Numbered from the stretch's first letter, positions 53,880-63,323 are shown. The stretch is DNA of 64,000 nucleotides from Longimonas halophila (GCF_002554705.1 NZ_PDEP01000014.1:1-64000); one strand, 5' to 3'. Numbers and translations: made by a program. Notes: generated by a model from the letters alone, not told the origin.

Positions 53880-54389
53880 ATGGCCTTTTACCTTGCTCAA
53901 AGCCTCATTGAGCCCTCTGCCGGCCTCTTTTTCTGGAAGGCGCTCGCGTTTGTCATCTTCCTGTTCTTGTTGTACCGGTTCGGGTGGGGCCCAATCACCG
54001 AAGCCCTCGAAGAACGCGAATCGCGCATCGAAGACTCAATGACGCGCGCCGAGCAGGCGCTGGAGGAGGCCAAGGCCATGCAGGCCGAAAACGAGAAAAA
54101 GCGCCGCGAAGCCGAGCGGGAAGCCCAGCGCATTCTTCGAGAAGCCCGCGAAGCCGCCGAAGAGCTCCGTGAAGAGGAACTCGACAAGACGCGCGATAAG
54201 ATTTCCCGGATGCGCGACCAAGCGCAAGCCGAGATCCAGCGCGAAAAGCAAGGCGCCCTCGATGAACTACGCGACGAAGTGGCCGATCTCGCCATCGAAG
54301 CCGCACGGAAAGTCGTGCAGGCGGACCTGGATGCGGACCGCCACCGCGAACTGGTCAACAACTTCATTGACGACCTTCCTACCAATTAA
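53880..54389 (+). CDS. atpF: ATP synthase F0 subunit b
   Basis: 169 residues from MAFYLAQSLIEPSAGLFFW. One N-terminal membrane helix (FFWKALAFVIFLFLLYRFGW) is followed by a long highly charged coiled coil (ALEERESRIEDSMTRAEQALEEAKA through RDKISRMRDQAQAEIQREKQ) and a C-terminal delta-binding part. It forms the peripheral stalk. A longer frame to 53835 is open but not family-like. Confidence 0.92.
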   Translation: MAFYLAQSLIEPSAGLFFWKALAFVIFLFLLYRFGWGPITEALEERESRIEDSMTRAEQALEEAKAMQAENEKKRREAEREAQRILREAREAAEELREEELDKTRDKISRMRDQAQAEIQREKQGALDELRDEVADLAIEAARKVVQADLDADRHRELVNNFIDDLPTN

Positions 54390-54458
54390 TGCATCCAGCT
54401 TTCCAGGTCGTCTCGGCCTGCTGAATTCGCTGGATCCGCTTGCCTTCCCCCTCTTGTT

Positions 54459-55013
54459 ATGAGTCAACACACGGTCGCCACGCGCTACGCCTCGGCCCTG
54501 GCCGAGGAGGCGCACGATTCGGATGCAATGTCCATCATCGACGACGACGTGGATTTGCTCCGCACCACGCTTGCCGACAACGACGAACTGGCGCGTGTCT
54601 TCACCAGCCCGGTGCTCTCTGCCGAGCAGAAGGGGCGCGTCGTATCGGCGCTGCTCCCCGAGCACGTGAGCGAGCTGATGATGCGTTTCCTCAAACTGCT
54701 CATTGAGAAACAGCGCGCTTCGCTTGTGACTGAGATTCTGGCAGCGTACCGCTCGCTGCGTGATGAACAGGAGGGCATCGTTGAAGTAAATGTACGCTCC
54801 TCCCACGAGCTGGACGACGATGAGCATGCTTCACTCGTCGATGCGCTCGAATCGCTCACCGGGGCCTCAGTTCGCCTCAGCATCAGCGTGGACGAATCGC
54901 TCCTGGGCGGCCTGGTTATTCAGGTGGGCGACCGCGTCTACGACGGCAGCGTACATCATAAGCTGGAAGCGCTGCGTTCCCGCTTCCATGCCCCGCGTCC
55001 CGCAACAGCTTAA
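54459..55013 (+). CDS. atpH: ATP synthase F1 subunit delta
   Basis: 184 residues. MSQHTVATRYASALAEEAHDS is the typical N-terminal helix start, with the C-terminal signature of the OSCP/delta family (GASVRLSISVDESLLGGLVIQVGDRVYDGSVHHKLEALR). It links F1 to the b stalk. It follows atpF by about 70 bp. Confidence 0.95.
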   Translation: MSQHTVATRYASALAEEAHDSDAMSIIDDDVDLLRTTLADNDELARVFTSPVLSAEQKGRVVSALLPEHVSELMMRFLKLLIEKQRASLVTEILAAYRSLRDEQEGIVEVNVRSSHELDDDEHASLVDALESLTGASVRLSISVDESLLGGLVIQVGDRVYDGSVHHKLEALRSRFHAPRPATA

Positions 55014-55107
55014 CCGCGCATCCGGCCCCAACACATGCTGCGCCACGCACTCTGCGCACGGCGCGCCCTCACACCTGTACCATTTACTCCGCTAACACCA
55101 CTCCGCT

Positions 55108-56742
55108 ATGTCTACTGCTATTCGACCAGACGAAGTAACGTCTGTCCTCAAGCGCGAACTGGGGGGCTTCGACGCCGATGCCGATGTCTACGAGGTAGGC
55201 ACGGTGCTCCAGGCCGGCGACGGTATCGCCACGCTCTACGGCCTCTCGAACGTTCAAGCTGGCGAGCTCATCACGTTTCCCGATTCGGGCGTGCGTGGCA
55301 TGGTGCTCAACCTTGAAGAAGATAGCGTCGGCGCGGTCATCTTTGGCGACGTAAACGCAGTCAGCGAAGGCGACCAGGCGCGCCGCACCGGCAACATCGC
55401 CTCGGTGCCTGTCAACGAGAACATGCTGGGCCGCGTGGTTGACCCGCTGGGGCGCCCGCTCGACGGCAAAGGCCCCATCGAGGGCGACACCATCGACATG
55501 CCACTGGAGCGCAAGGCACCCGGCGTCATCTACCGCGAGCCTGTAACCGAACCGCTGCAAACCGGGCTCAAGGCCATCGACTCGATGGTACCGATTGGGC
55601 GTGGACAGCGCGAACTCGTGATTGGTGACCGCCAAACCGGAAAGACAGCGGTCATTGTCGATACAATCATCAATCAGAAGCAGACGCAGGATACCGACAA
55701 GCCGGTCTACTGCATCTACGTGGCGGTAGGGCAGAAGGACTCGACCGTAGCCCAGGTGCAGCGCGCCCTGGAGCGCAACGACGCGATGGAGTACACGGTC
55801 ATCGTGAACGCCTCGGCGTCCATGCCCACGCCGCTGCAGTACATTGCGCCGTTTGCGGGCGCGTGCATCGGCGAGTTCTTCCGGGATACCGGGCGCCATG
55901 CCCTCGTCGCCTACGACGACCTCTCGAAGCAGGCCGTTGCCTACCGCGAACTCTCGCTCTTGCTGCGCCGCCCACCCGGACGCGAAGCCTACCCGGGCGA
56001 TGTGTTTTACCTGCACAGCCGCCTGCTGGAGCGCGGAGCCAAAATCATTAGCAACCAGGAAGTGGCTTCCGACATGAACAACCTGCCTGAGGGGCTGAAA
56101 GACCGCGTCAAAGGCGGCGGCTCACTCACGGCGCTTCCCGTTATCGAAACGCAGGCTGGTGACGTATCTGCCTACATTCCGACCAACGTCATTTCGATTA
56201 CCGACGGGCAGATCTACCTTGAAACCGACCTCTTTAACTCAGGTGTGCGCCCGGCTATCGATGTGGGGACGTCGGTAAGTCGTGTGGGGGGAAACGCGCA
56301 GATCAAGGCGATGAAGAGCGTGGCCGGTACGCTACGCATCGACCTGTCGCAGTACCGCGAGCTGGAGGCATTTGCCAAGTTTGGCTCCGACCTCGATGCC
56401 TCCACGCAGCGCCAGCTGAACCGTGGCGAGCGCATGGTCGAGATCCTGAAACAGAACGAATTCTCGCCCCTGCCTGCTGAAGAGCAAGTCGTCATCATCT
56501 ACGCCGCTACCGAAGGCCTGCTCGACAAAGTCCCCGTCGAAGACATTCAGGACTTTGAGGACGCGCTGCTTGAAACCATGCGCACGCAGCACGAATCCGT
56601 TCTTGATACCATTCGCGAAAGCGGGAAAATGAGCGACGACGCCGAGTCCGAAATCCGCGACGTGGTGTCTGATGTGGCGTCTACCTTCATTGTAGTCGAC
56701 GACGAAGACGAAGAAGACGACGAGATGCTGGAGGCGCTCTAA
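55108..56742 (+). CDS. atpA: ATP synthase F1 subunit alpha
   Basis: 544 residues. Walker A GDRQTGKT at 173-180, [13 protein letters not shown] and [13 protein letters not shown] in the N-terminal part, [31 protein letters not shown] near 270, and [10 protein letters not shown] near 390. The C-terminal tail is unusually acidic and extended ([15 protein letters not shown]), consistent with halophilic adaptation. It is the non-catalytic nucleotide subunit of the F1 hexamer. Confidence 0.97.
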   Translation: MSTAIRPDEVTSVLKRELGGFDADADVYEVGTVLQAGDGIATLYGLSNVQAGELITFPDSGVRGMVLNLEEDSVGAVIFGDVNAVSEGDQARRTGNIASVPVNENMLGRVVDPLGRPLDGKGPIEGDTIDMPLERKAPGVIYREPVTEPLQTGLKAIDSMVPIGRGQRELVIGDRQTGKTAVIVDTIINQKQTQDTDKPVYCIYVAVGQKDSTVAQVQRALERNDAMEYTVIVNASASMPTPLQYIAPFAGACIGEFFRDTGRHALVAYDDLSKQAVAYRELSLLLRRPPGREAYPGDVFYLHSRLLERGAKIISNQEVASDMNNLPEGLKDRVKGGGSLTALPVIETQAGDVSAYIPTNVISITDGQIYLETDLFNSGVRPAIDVGTSVSRVGGNAQIKAMKSVAGTLRIDLSQYRELEAFAKFGSDLDASTQRQLNRGERMVEILKQNEFSPLPAEEQVVIIYAATEGLLDKVPVEDIQDFEDALLETMRTQHESVLDTIRESGKMSDDAESEIRDVVSDVASTFIVVDDEDEEDDEMLEAL

Positions 56743-56802
56743 CGCCGCCTGTGCCTGCCGCGCTGCACTGTATCCGCCCCGTTTGCCCCACCCCTGCCAT
56801 CT

Positions 56803-57714
56803 ATGGCCAACCTCCGCGACATCCGCAATCGGATCGACTCGATTGAGAACACCAAGCAAGTAACGCGCGCCATGAAAATGGTGGCTGCCGCGAAGCTCCG
56901 CCGGGCCCAGGAGCGCATTTTTGAAGCGCGCCCCTACGCCTACAAGCTGCGTGAGCTGATTGGGCACCTCACCGACAAGCTGGAAGACGTGGGCCATCCC
57001 CTCTTCCAGCAGCCGGATACAGACGGTGTGCTGCTCATCATCGTTACAGCCGACCGTGGACTGGCGGGAGCGTTCAACAGCAACGTCATCAAAACGGCAG
57101 AAGCTGAAATCGAGGCCAAGTATACGGCAGAGCGCAAGCAGGGCAACCTGTATCTGCTCTGCGTGGGACGCAAGGGCCACGAGCACTTTGCACGCCGCGA
57201 CTACCAACTGGTAGGCGACTTCCGCAACGTGTTCGACGGCCTCAACTTCAGTCTCGCCAAGAAAGTGGTAGAGGCGGCCCATGAGGGCTTCGACCGAGCC
57301 ATCTGGGGCCATGTGGACATGGTCTACAACGAGTTCAAAAACACGATTTCGCAGAACCGCATTGTGGAGCCGCTTCTCCCACTACCCAAGGAGCAGTTCC
57401 TTACACCGGTAATGGAGGAGGAAGACCTCCCCGAGATCGACGACACCCTCGAAGTGGATTACATCTTTGAGCCCGGCGCTGAGCAGATCATGAACGCGCT
57501 GGTGCCGCGCTTCCTTAACTACCAGATGTGGCGGGCGCTGCTGGAGTCCAACGCTGCCGAGCAAGGGGCCCGCATGGTCGCAATGGATAACGCCACCAGC
57601 AATGCCGAGGAGCTGCGCGACGAACTGCAACTGAAGTACAACCGCGCCCGGCAGAATGCCATTACGATGGAGATCCTCGACATCTCAAGCGGAGCCGAAG
57701 CGCTCGAATCGTAG
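56803..57714 (+). CDS. atpG: ATP synthase F1 subunit gamma
   Basis: 303 residues. It starts MANLRDIRNRIDSIENTKQVTRAMKMVAAAKLRRAQ, has TADRGLAGAFNSNVIK near 85 and ends ARQNAITMEILDISSGAEAL. It is the rotating central stalk. It is the last gene of the cluster: the beta and epsilon genes (atpD, atpC) are not here, so they are encoded elsewhere, as is usual for this phylum. Confidence 0.97.
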   Translation: MANLRDIRNRIDSIENTKQVTRAMKMVAAAKLRRAQERIFEARPYAYKLRELIGHLTDKLEDVGHPLFQQPDTDGVLLIIVTADRGLAGAFNSNVIKTAEAEIEAKYTAERKQGNLYLLCVGRKGHEHFARRDYQLVGDFRNVFDGLNFSLAKKVVEAAHEGFDRAIWGHVDMVYNEFKNTISQNRIVEPLLPLPKEQFLTPVMEEEDLPEIDDTLEVDYIFEPGAEQIMNALVPRFLNYQMWRALLESNAAEQGARMVAMDNATSNAEELRDELQLKYNRARQNAITMEILDISSGAEALES

Positions 57715-57835
57715 AGCAAATCGCACATTGTTGATACGAATTACGCAGTCTTGCGCTCCAGCACCCGGAACCCATTGTTGCCTGTGTATCGTACGCAACA
57801 AACGACAAACGCACATCATACACAACGTACGTTTT

Positions 57836-57925
57836 GGAGAGGTGGCCGAGTGGCTGAAGGCGCTCCCCTGCTAAGGGAGTAAACGGTTTATAGCCGTTTC
57901 GAGGGTTCGAATCCCTCCCTCTCCG
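57836..57925 (+). tRNA. tRNA-Ser (anticodon GCU)
   Basis: A 90-nt class II tRNA. The acceptor stem GGAGAGG pairs with CCTCTCC (57918-57924). The D-arm GGCCGAGTGGCTGAAGGC, the anticodon stem CTCCC...GGGAG around GCT, a long variable arm (AAACGG/CCGTTT) and the T-arm GAGGGTTCGAATCCCTC are all visible. CCA is not encoded (GCA follows). A terminator follows. Confidence 0.97.
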
Positions 57926-57932
57926 CAACGGA

Positions 57933-57965
57933 GCCGGTCTCGGGGATTCCCGAGGCTGGCTTTTT
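57933..57965 (+). terminator. Terminator after tRNA-Ser
   Basis: A 12-bp stem with two wobble/mismatch positions (GCCGGTCTCGGG at 57933-57944 with CCCGAGGCTGGC at 57949-57960) and a 4-nt loop, followed by five T. Confidence 0.9.
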
Positions 57966-58000
57966 GCATCTCCACCTACCCTCCGACCCCGTGCCCCGCT

Positions 58001-59497
58001 ATGGCTGGCGCCGCGCCGCATCCGACCTCATCCCACCGCCCTGTTGTGGCTATTGCAGGGGCTACCGGATTCGTAGGGACTGCGCTCCGCACCACGCTGA
58101 CCAGCAGCTATCACGTGCGCGCGCTCACACGGTCTCCGGCACGCGAGCAGTCCAACACCCGCCGCGATTCGCCCGTGGAGTGGCGCCACTGCGACTTGTT
58201 CGATCCGTATGACGTTCAGCAAGCGTTGGAGGGCGTTGACTACGTGCTCTACCTGGTGCACTCGCTGCACGCCTCCGCCCGCCTCACGCAAGCGCGTGCC
58301 CCCGACCTGGACCTGCTCCTGGCGGACAACGTAGCGCGTGCTGCCGAAGCGCAAAACGTGAAGCAGATCATCACGCTGGGCGGCCTCGTGCCCGATATGG
58401 ACGACCTGCCTCAACGCCTGCGCAGCCGCCGCGAGGTCGAGACCGCCTTGGCCTCCTGCCAGACCCCGCTTACTGCGCTGCGCGCCGGGCTCATCGTAGG
58501 GCGAGGCGGTACCTGGCTCAGCATGCTTATCAATCTGGTGCGGCGCGTGCCTATTATGGTTCTCCCGGCATGGACGCAGGCCAAAACCCAGCCGATTGTG
58601 CGCGCCGACATTGTACGTGCCATTGAGCATGTGCTGGGCAATGAGCAGCACTACAGCGCCACGTACGACCTGGGCGGCCCCGACGTGATGTCGTACCGAG
58701 AGATGCTGAAGCGTACCGCCCATGTGCTGGGCCTGTCGCGGCCCATGGGCACCGTGCCCGTCACCTCGCCGCGCCTCTCTAAGCTGTGGGTCTGGCTCTT
58801 CAGCGGCGCGCCGTGGGCGCTTGTCAGTCCGTTTGTGGACAGCCTGCGCTACCAGGTCGCAGTCGATTCGAACCCGCTGCAAGAGACGCTGCGCCCCGGC
58901 ATGCAGTCGTTTGAGCAGGGCCTCCGCTCAGCGATCGACGAACACGGGCGCCCGTATCCCAATCCGCGGTCGGCGCTCCGTTCAGAAGACGAAGCCATCA
59001 TGCGCGAGCAGAGCGTAGTACGCTCGGTGCAGCGACTGCCGCTGCCCCCCGGCTACACAGCGCGTGATGTGGCCAACCAGTACATGCGCTGGCTCCCTCG
59101 CATTGGCGGCCCCCTCCTGCAGTGCACGGTGGCCAAGCAGCGCGTGTGCCGTATCGAACTGAAACCGCTCGGCATTACCCTGCTGGAGCTAAGCTACGCG
59201 CCCGACCGCAGTCCCACCGGACGCCAGCTCTTCTACGTGACGGGCGGCCTCTTGGCGCGCATGCCCGATGGCGCGCCTCATGCAGGACGCCTGGAGTTTC
59301 GCCGCACTGCCGACGGCACGCACATCCTGGCGGCCATTCACGACTTTTCGCCCATGCTGCCCTGGAAGCTGTACAACGCCACGCAGGCGGTGGCGCACCT
59401 GCTCGTTATGAACGGATTCGGGCGCCACCTGCAGCACCTGGCCGATCGGCGCTCGAATGCGCAGTCTGCACCGTCGCCCACGCCCTCGCGTCTGTAA
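58001..59497 (+). CDS. NAD(P)-binding epimerase-like protein with DUF2867 domain
   Basis: 498 residues. The N-terminal Rossmann domain has VAIAGATGFVGTALRTTL (TGxxGxxG) and resembles YbjT/NmrA-like atypical SDRs (LRAGLIVGRGGTWLSML, YDLGGPDVMSYREMLKRTAH). The C-terminal region (about 360-480) fits the DUF2867 domain, including KLYNATQAVAHLLVMNGFGRHL. Such two-domain proteins are often annotated as ubiquinone-biosynthesis-like or NDUFA9-related; the reaction is not established. It is 47 bp ahead of a helicase gene. Confidence 0.8.
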   Translation: MAGAAPHPTSSHRPVVAIAGATGFVGTALRTTLTSSYHVRALTRSPAREQSNTRRDSPVEWRHCDLFDPYDVQQALEGVDYVLYLVHSLHASARLTQARAPDLDLLLADNVARAAEAQNVKQIITLGGLVPDMDDLPQRLRSRREVETALASCQTPLTALRAGLIVGRGGTWLSMLINLVRRVPIMVLPAWTQAKTQPIVRADIVRAIEHVLGNEQHYSATYDLGGPDVMSYREMLKRTAHVLGLSRPMGTVPVTSPRLSKLWVWLFSGAPWALVSPFVDSLRYQVAVDSNPLQETLRPGMQSFEQGLRSAIDEHGRPYPNPRSALRSEDEAIMREQSVVRSVQRLPLPPGYTARDVANQYMRWLPRIGGPLLQCTVAKQRVCRIELKPLGITLLELSYAPDRSPTGRQLFYVTGGLLARMPDGAPHAGRLEFRRTADGTHILAAIHDFSPMLPWKLYNATQAVAHLLVMNGFGRHLQHLADRRSNAQSAPSPTPSRL

Positions 59498-59544
59498 CTT
59501 GCCCGCTCTACACGTTTCTCACGATCGATCAACAGCCCCCCTCC

Positions 59545-60792
59545 ATGACCCTCACCGACGACCAGCAAGCCGCGTACGATGCCGTCTACGACTGCCTGGC
59601 CAGCGGCGAACGCTTCACCGGACTCCGTGGCTATGCCGGCACGGGTAAAACCGTCATTGTGGGCCAGCTCGTCGAGCAGCTCGACAATGAAGACTGCTCC
59701 GTGTACGTCTGCGCCCCAACCCACAAGGCCGTGCAAGTGCTTCGTAATCACCTCAGTGTGGGGGTGCCTACGCAGACGCTCCATGCATTTCTGGGCTTGC
59801 GCCTGCAGCCCGATGGCAAAGGCGACTACGAACTCGTACCCGACAACAAGGAGCGCGATATGGAGGCCAGCATCGTCGTGGTTGACGAAGCCTCGATGGT
59901 GGGGCGCGATGAGTGGCAGTACATTCAGGCCACGCCCGACCGCGTGCAGTGGCTCTTCGTGGGCGATCCGGCGCAGCTTCCCCCCGTCAATGAAGAGGAA
60001 TCGCCTGCGCTGCAGGTGTCTGGTCCTACACTCGAACAGGTACACCGCCAGGCCAAGGGCAACCCCGTGCTGGAGCTGGCCACCAAGGTGCGCAACCACA
60101 ACTGGCACGGCTTCCGCAGCAAGTACGACGACGGACAGGGCGTGGCCATCACCCACAACGACGATCAGTTCTTTGGGAGCCTGGTGCGCGCCTTCACGAG
60201 CGAGACGTTTCGCACGAATCCCGAACACGCGCGCATCCTGGCGTACCGCAACAAAACCGTACGCGCCTACAACCGCCGCGTGCGGGCCGAGCGCTACGGC
60301 GAGCAGGCCGCCCGCTTCGAGATTGGCGAGTGGATTGTGGCCCGCGAAACGTGGTTTCACGACCAGCGCCCCCTTATCAAAAACAGCGAAGAAGTGCGCG
60401 TCGAAGCCATCACCGAGGAGCGCATTGAGGGCGATGACATGAGCACCTGGAAGGTGTGGACGCTCAAGGTGCGGGGCGTCCACGACGACTTTCGCCGCGA
60501 CATTGCGGTGCTGCACGACGATGAACACGAGCGCTACCGCGACGCACTCGACCGCCGTCGCGACGCGGCCAAAGACGACCACAAGAAATGGGATCGCTAC
60601 TACAGCCTGCGCGAACAGTTCGCCAAGGTCGATTACGCCTACGCCTCCACCGTACACAAAGCGCAAGGCTCTACCTTCGACACCGTTTTTGTGGACTACC
60701 GCGACCTTCAGGTCTGCCGGGGCCCCGAGCAGCACGCCCTGCTCTACGTCGCCGTAACGCGGCCCTCGCGCCGTCTCGCTATGCTCGTGTGA
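59545..60792 (+). CDS. Dda/RecD-like SF1B DNA helicase
   Basis: 415 residues from MTLTDDQQAAYDAVYDCL. Motifs: I (GYAGTGKTVIVGQL near 30), Ia region (CAPTHKAVQVLRN), II (VVVDEASMVGRDEW), III (FVGDPAQLPPVNEE), V (STVHKAQGSTFDTVFVDY) and VI (YVAVTRPSRRLAML). The size and the SH3/tower-type insertion between III and V (EVRVEAITEERIEGDDM) match the small T4 Dda helicase rather than long RecD2. The C-terminal nuclease domain of RecB-type proteins is absent. It likely acts in replication restart or repair. Confidence 0.85.
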   Translation: MTLTDDQQAAYDAVYDCLASGERFTGLRGYAGTGKTVIVGQLVEQLDNEDCSVYVCAPTHKAVQVLRNHLSVGVPTQTLHAFLGLRLQPDGKGDYELVPDNKERDMEASIVVVDEASMVGRDEWQYIQATPDRVQWLFVGDPAQLPPVNEEESPALQVSGPTLEQVHRQAKGNPVLELATKVRNHNWHGFRSKYDDGQGVAITHNDDQFFGSLVRAFTSETFRTNPEHARILAYRNKTVRAYNRRVRAERYGEQAARFEIGEWIVARETWFHDQRPLIKNSEEVRVEAITEERIEGDDMSTWKVWTLKVRGVHDDFRRDIAVLHDDEHERYRDALDRRRDAAKDDHKKWDRYYSLREQFAKVDYAYASTVHKAQGSTFDTVFVDYRDLQVCRGPEQHALLYVAVTRPSRRLAMLV

Positions 60793-60855
60793 GCACGTAG
60801 TTTCGCCTCTAAAGATTGATTGCACAGGGGGATACAGAGCGTCGGAGCTGCGCCA

Positions 60856-61632
60856 TCACGTCGTCTCAGGCGTTGAAGCTTCTGCATCCACCTGAACCGG
60901 ATCGACACCACGCCAGGTTGCAATCTGCTCCACTATTTGGCGCCGTACGTGTGCGCGGAAGGCGTTGACATCGGTCAGGCCCTCGGCCACCGGATCGACC
61001 GGGGGGAGTACCTTTACGCGCATGGTCTGCGGGCTGGTGCGAAAGACGAGGCTGTGCTTGGGGAGCGCGTCTTGCGTGCCGTCAATGGCGATGGGCACAA
61101 CCGACACGCCTTCGTTGATTGCGAGCCGGAAGGCGCCGCTGGCAAACGAGTGCACGCGTCCGTCGCGCGAGCGGGTGCCTTCGGGGCATAGCATTACGCT
61201 GCATTGGTGGCGGAGGTAGTGGCGGGCTTTGTCGATGACGGCGCTTCGGCTTTCGGAGTCGCGCCGGTCTACGCAGATATCGCCCGACATGCGCAAGAGC
61301 CAGCCCGCTACGGGCAGATCGAACAGCGCTTTCTTGGCAACCCACTTCATCTCCCACGGCAGCCGCGACACCACCGGCGGGTCGGCCTGAGACAGGTGGT
61401 TGCTTACCACCACGTACGGATGGCGCGGGATGGGCAGTTCGCCTTGCGTTTCAACGTTCCAGAACGGATTCAGATAGGTCATGAGCCGCCCCAAGATGCG
61501 AAGGGCATAGCCACTTCGGTGGAGCGCCGGGTCGCGGTCGGTCAGGCGCACCACCGCCATGACCGGCAGCCACGCACACAGAAGCAGCGCCGTGGACGTC
61601 CACACCCAGGCCGAGAGAAGATAGTCGCGCAT
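60856..61632 (-). CDS. plsC: 1-acyl-sn-glycerol-3-phosphate acyltransferase
   Basis: 258 residues with an N-terminal membrane anchor (about 8-28). The HX4D motif is present as SNHLSQADPPVV near 80, and the glycerol-3-phosphate contact is PEGTRSRDG near 150. FASGAFRLAINEGVSVVPIAI follows. It acylates lysophosphatidic acid at the inner membrane to make phosphatidic acid. It is single and shares the minus strand with the SDR gene upstream. Confidence 0.9.
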   Translation of the reverse strand: MRDYLLSAWVWTSTALLLCAWLPVMAVVRLTDRDPALHRSGYALRILGRLMTYLNPFWNVETQGELPIPRHPYVVVSNHLSQADPPVVSRLPWEMKWVAKKALFDLPVAGWLLRMSGDICVDRRDSESRSAVIDKARHYLRHQCSVMLCPEGTRSRDGRVHSFASGAFRLAINEGVSVVPIAIDGTQDALPKHSLVFRTSPQTMRVKVLPPVDPVAEGLTDVNAFRAHVRRQIVEQIATWRGVDPVQVDAEASTPETT

Positions 61633-61753
61633 GGTGCATCACCAAACCAAATACAGAGCACACCCCAAGGCAGCGGGGGGCCGGTGGCGTGTGCAGCGAA
61701 CGATGCCTTGTGTACGGCATGCGTCCGGCCTTCGTTCGGGAACAGAGTAGATG

Positions 61754-62545
61754 CTACAAATTTGAAGCGCCGGAGCCGCCATCAATCGGGATGGCCGCGC
61801 CGTTGATATAGCCCGACAGCGGCGACGACAAAAACGCAACGGTGTGGCCCAGCTCCATCGGATCGCCAATGCGCTGCAGCGGATTGCCCGCGCCCCAGTC
61901 CGCCAGGCCCTCCTCGTGGCTATCGTAGTCGCCGCGCTCCATGGCCTGCTCAATGAGCTCGCGAATGCGGGCGGTTTCGTGCGCGCCCGGCAGCACCGCG
62001 TTGGCGCGGACCTCGGGCGCCAGTTCCTTCGAGAGCGTCTTTTCGAGTCCGATAACCGACATGCGAACCGAATTGGAGAGCACCAGCGCATCGATCGCTT
62101 CCTTCACGCTGCGCGATGTGATCGTGACGATGGTGCCGCCGCCGTCGGCCTTCAGATGTGGCGCGCACTGCCGCACCAGCCGCACCACGCTCATCACGAG
62201 CAGGTCGTAGGCCTCGTACCAGTCGGCGTCATCCGTATCTAAAAACGCCCCGCTCGGCGGACCGCCCGCGCTGGTTACGAGATGATCCAGCCGTCCAAAG
62301 GTGTCAAGTGTCGCATCCACCAGCCCTTCGAGGGCCTCCGCATCGGTCAAGTCCGCCGGATGCGCGAGCACCTCGCCCTGCGCTTCGGCTTCGATCTCGT
62401 TGCGGGCGGCTTCCAGCTTCGCCGCATCGCGCCCATTGATGACCACGTTCACGCCCTCACGCGCCAGCGCCATGGCCGACGCCTTGCCGAGTCCGCTACT
62501 GGAGGCCGTGATAAGCGCCGTATTGCCTGCGATGCCAAGATCCAT
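61754..62545 (-). CDS. SDR-family protein without canonical catalytic Tyr and Lys
   Basis: 263 residues with the usual Rossmann start (NTALITASSSGLGKASAMALAREG) and LDHLVTSAGGPPSG. The active-site segment reads ITSRSVKEAIDALVLSNSVRM: counting 13 residues from the catalytic Ser, the Tyr position is Ser and the Lys four residues later is Arg. Relatives with the 'LSNxxR' form exist in many bacteria and are commonly annotated as 3-oxoacyl-ACP reductases, but their chemistry is uncertain. It may be a binding protein or use a different acid/base. Confidence 0.8.
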   Translation of the reverse strand: MDLGIAGNTALITASSSGLGKASAMALAREGVNVVINGRDAAKLEAARNEIEAEAQGEVLAHPADLTDAEALEGLVDATLDTFGRLDHLVTSAGGPPSGAFLDTDDADWYEAYDLLVMSVVRLVRQCAPHLKADGGGTIVTITSRSVKEAIDALVLSNSVRMSVIGLEKTLSKELAPEVRANAVLPGAHETARIRELIEQAMERGDYDSHEEGLADWGAGNPLQRIGDPMELGHTVAFLSSPLSGYINGAAIPIDGGSGASNL

Positions 62546-62709
62546 GCGTCGTTTGAACGTTGTTCAGGGGGATGCGAAACGGTGCTGTTGATGCATAAAA
62601 AGAACGCATCTTCGCCGTTCGGATGCAAACCGATTGGCGAGAATCTGGCGTTACGAATAGACGGGGGCGTGTGTCATGCAAGAAACCCACAGCAGTTCTT
62701 CCCGCAGCC

Positions 62710-63306
62710 ATGTCCTACAACCCTGATATCCACGCCCGCCAGTCGATGCGCCATCCCGAGTGGGATTACACCCACCCCGGGGTGTATTTCATCACGATCT
62801 GCACGCATGAACGGCAGCATCTATTCGGATATATCGACACCGGTCACATGCATATGAACACGTGTGGGCGTCTTGTATCCGACGAATGGCACCGCACCGA
62901 ACAGGTTCGCGCAAACGTGACGTTGGATGCGTTCGTCGTGATGCCAAATCACATACACGGGATTATTTGGATTCGTCCGGATACGGCAAGTAGGGATTCA
63001 TCGGCGATGAATCCCTACGGGGACACATTTCCCCATCCTGGCAACACTGGTAACACGCCAACGCCCGACCACAACCGCGCGTACGGGCGGACCGTTGCCA
63101 ATTCGATATCCACAATGATGCGGCAATTTAAATCGATCGCGACCAAACGGATCAACCGCCACCGCAATACGCCGGGGGCTGCGGTGTGGCAAGGCAATTT
63201 CTACGACCGTATCATTCGCAACCGCCAGGCCCTACGCCACATCCGCCGGTACATTCACAACAACCCGGCTCGGTGGACGCAGGATCGGTTCCATTCGCAT
63301 CGCTGA
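62710..63306 (+). CDS. REP-associated tyrosine transposase (RAYT, Y1 family)
   Basis: 198 residues from MSYNPDIHARQSMRHPEWDY. Y1_Tnp/HUH features: YFITICTHERQHLFGYI, the HUH metal site MPNHIHGIIWI near 78, and the C-terminal segment with the candidate catalytic Tyr (NRQALRHIRRYIHNNPARW). These enzymes mobilise REP palindromes. A GTAGGGATTCATC-type perfect hairpin lies within its own coding sequence (62990-63018), encoding SRDSSAMNPY in the variable loop, and its ends match the REP-like palindrome at 14103-14130. Confidence 0.87.
   Translation: MSYNPDIHARQSMRHPEWDYTHPGVYFITICTHERQHLFGYIDTGHMHMNTCGRLVSDEWHRTEQVRANVTLDAFVVMPNHIHGIIWIRPDTASRDSSAMNPYGDTFPHPGNTGNTPTPDHNRAYGRTVANSISTMMRQFKSIATKRINRHRNTPGAAVWQGNFYDRIIRNRQALRHIRRYIHNNPARWTQDRFHSHR
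62990..63018. repeat. REP-like hairpin inside the transposase gene
   Basis: Perfect 13-bp arms (GTAGGGATTCATC at 62990-63002 and GATGAATCCCTAC at 63006-63018) around a 3-nt loop. The reading frame stays open across it. Confidence 0.85.
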
Positions 63307-63323
63307 CTACCTCACACAACAAC

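Noticed and set aside
57656-57874. Short open frame overlapping tRNA-Ser
   Set aside because: It reads through the tRNA (GEVAEWLKALPC), a frequent artefact of tRNA-Ser genes.
59338-60825. 495-codon open frame opposite the Dda-like helicase
   Set aside because: Antisense to all helicase motifs.
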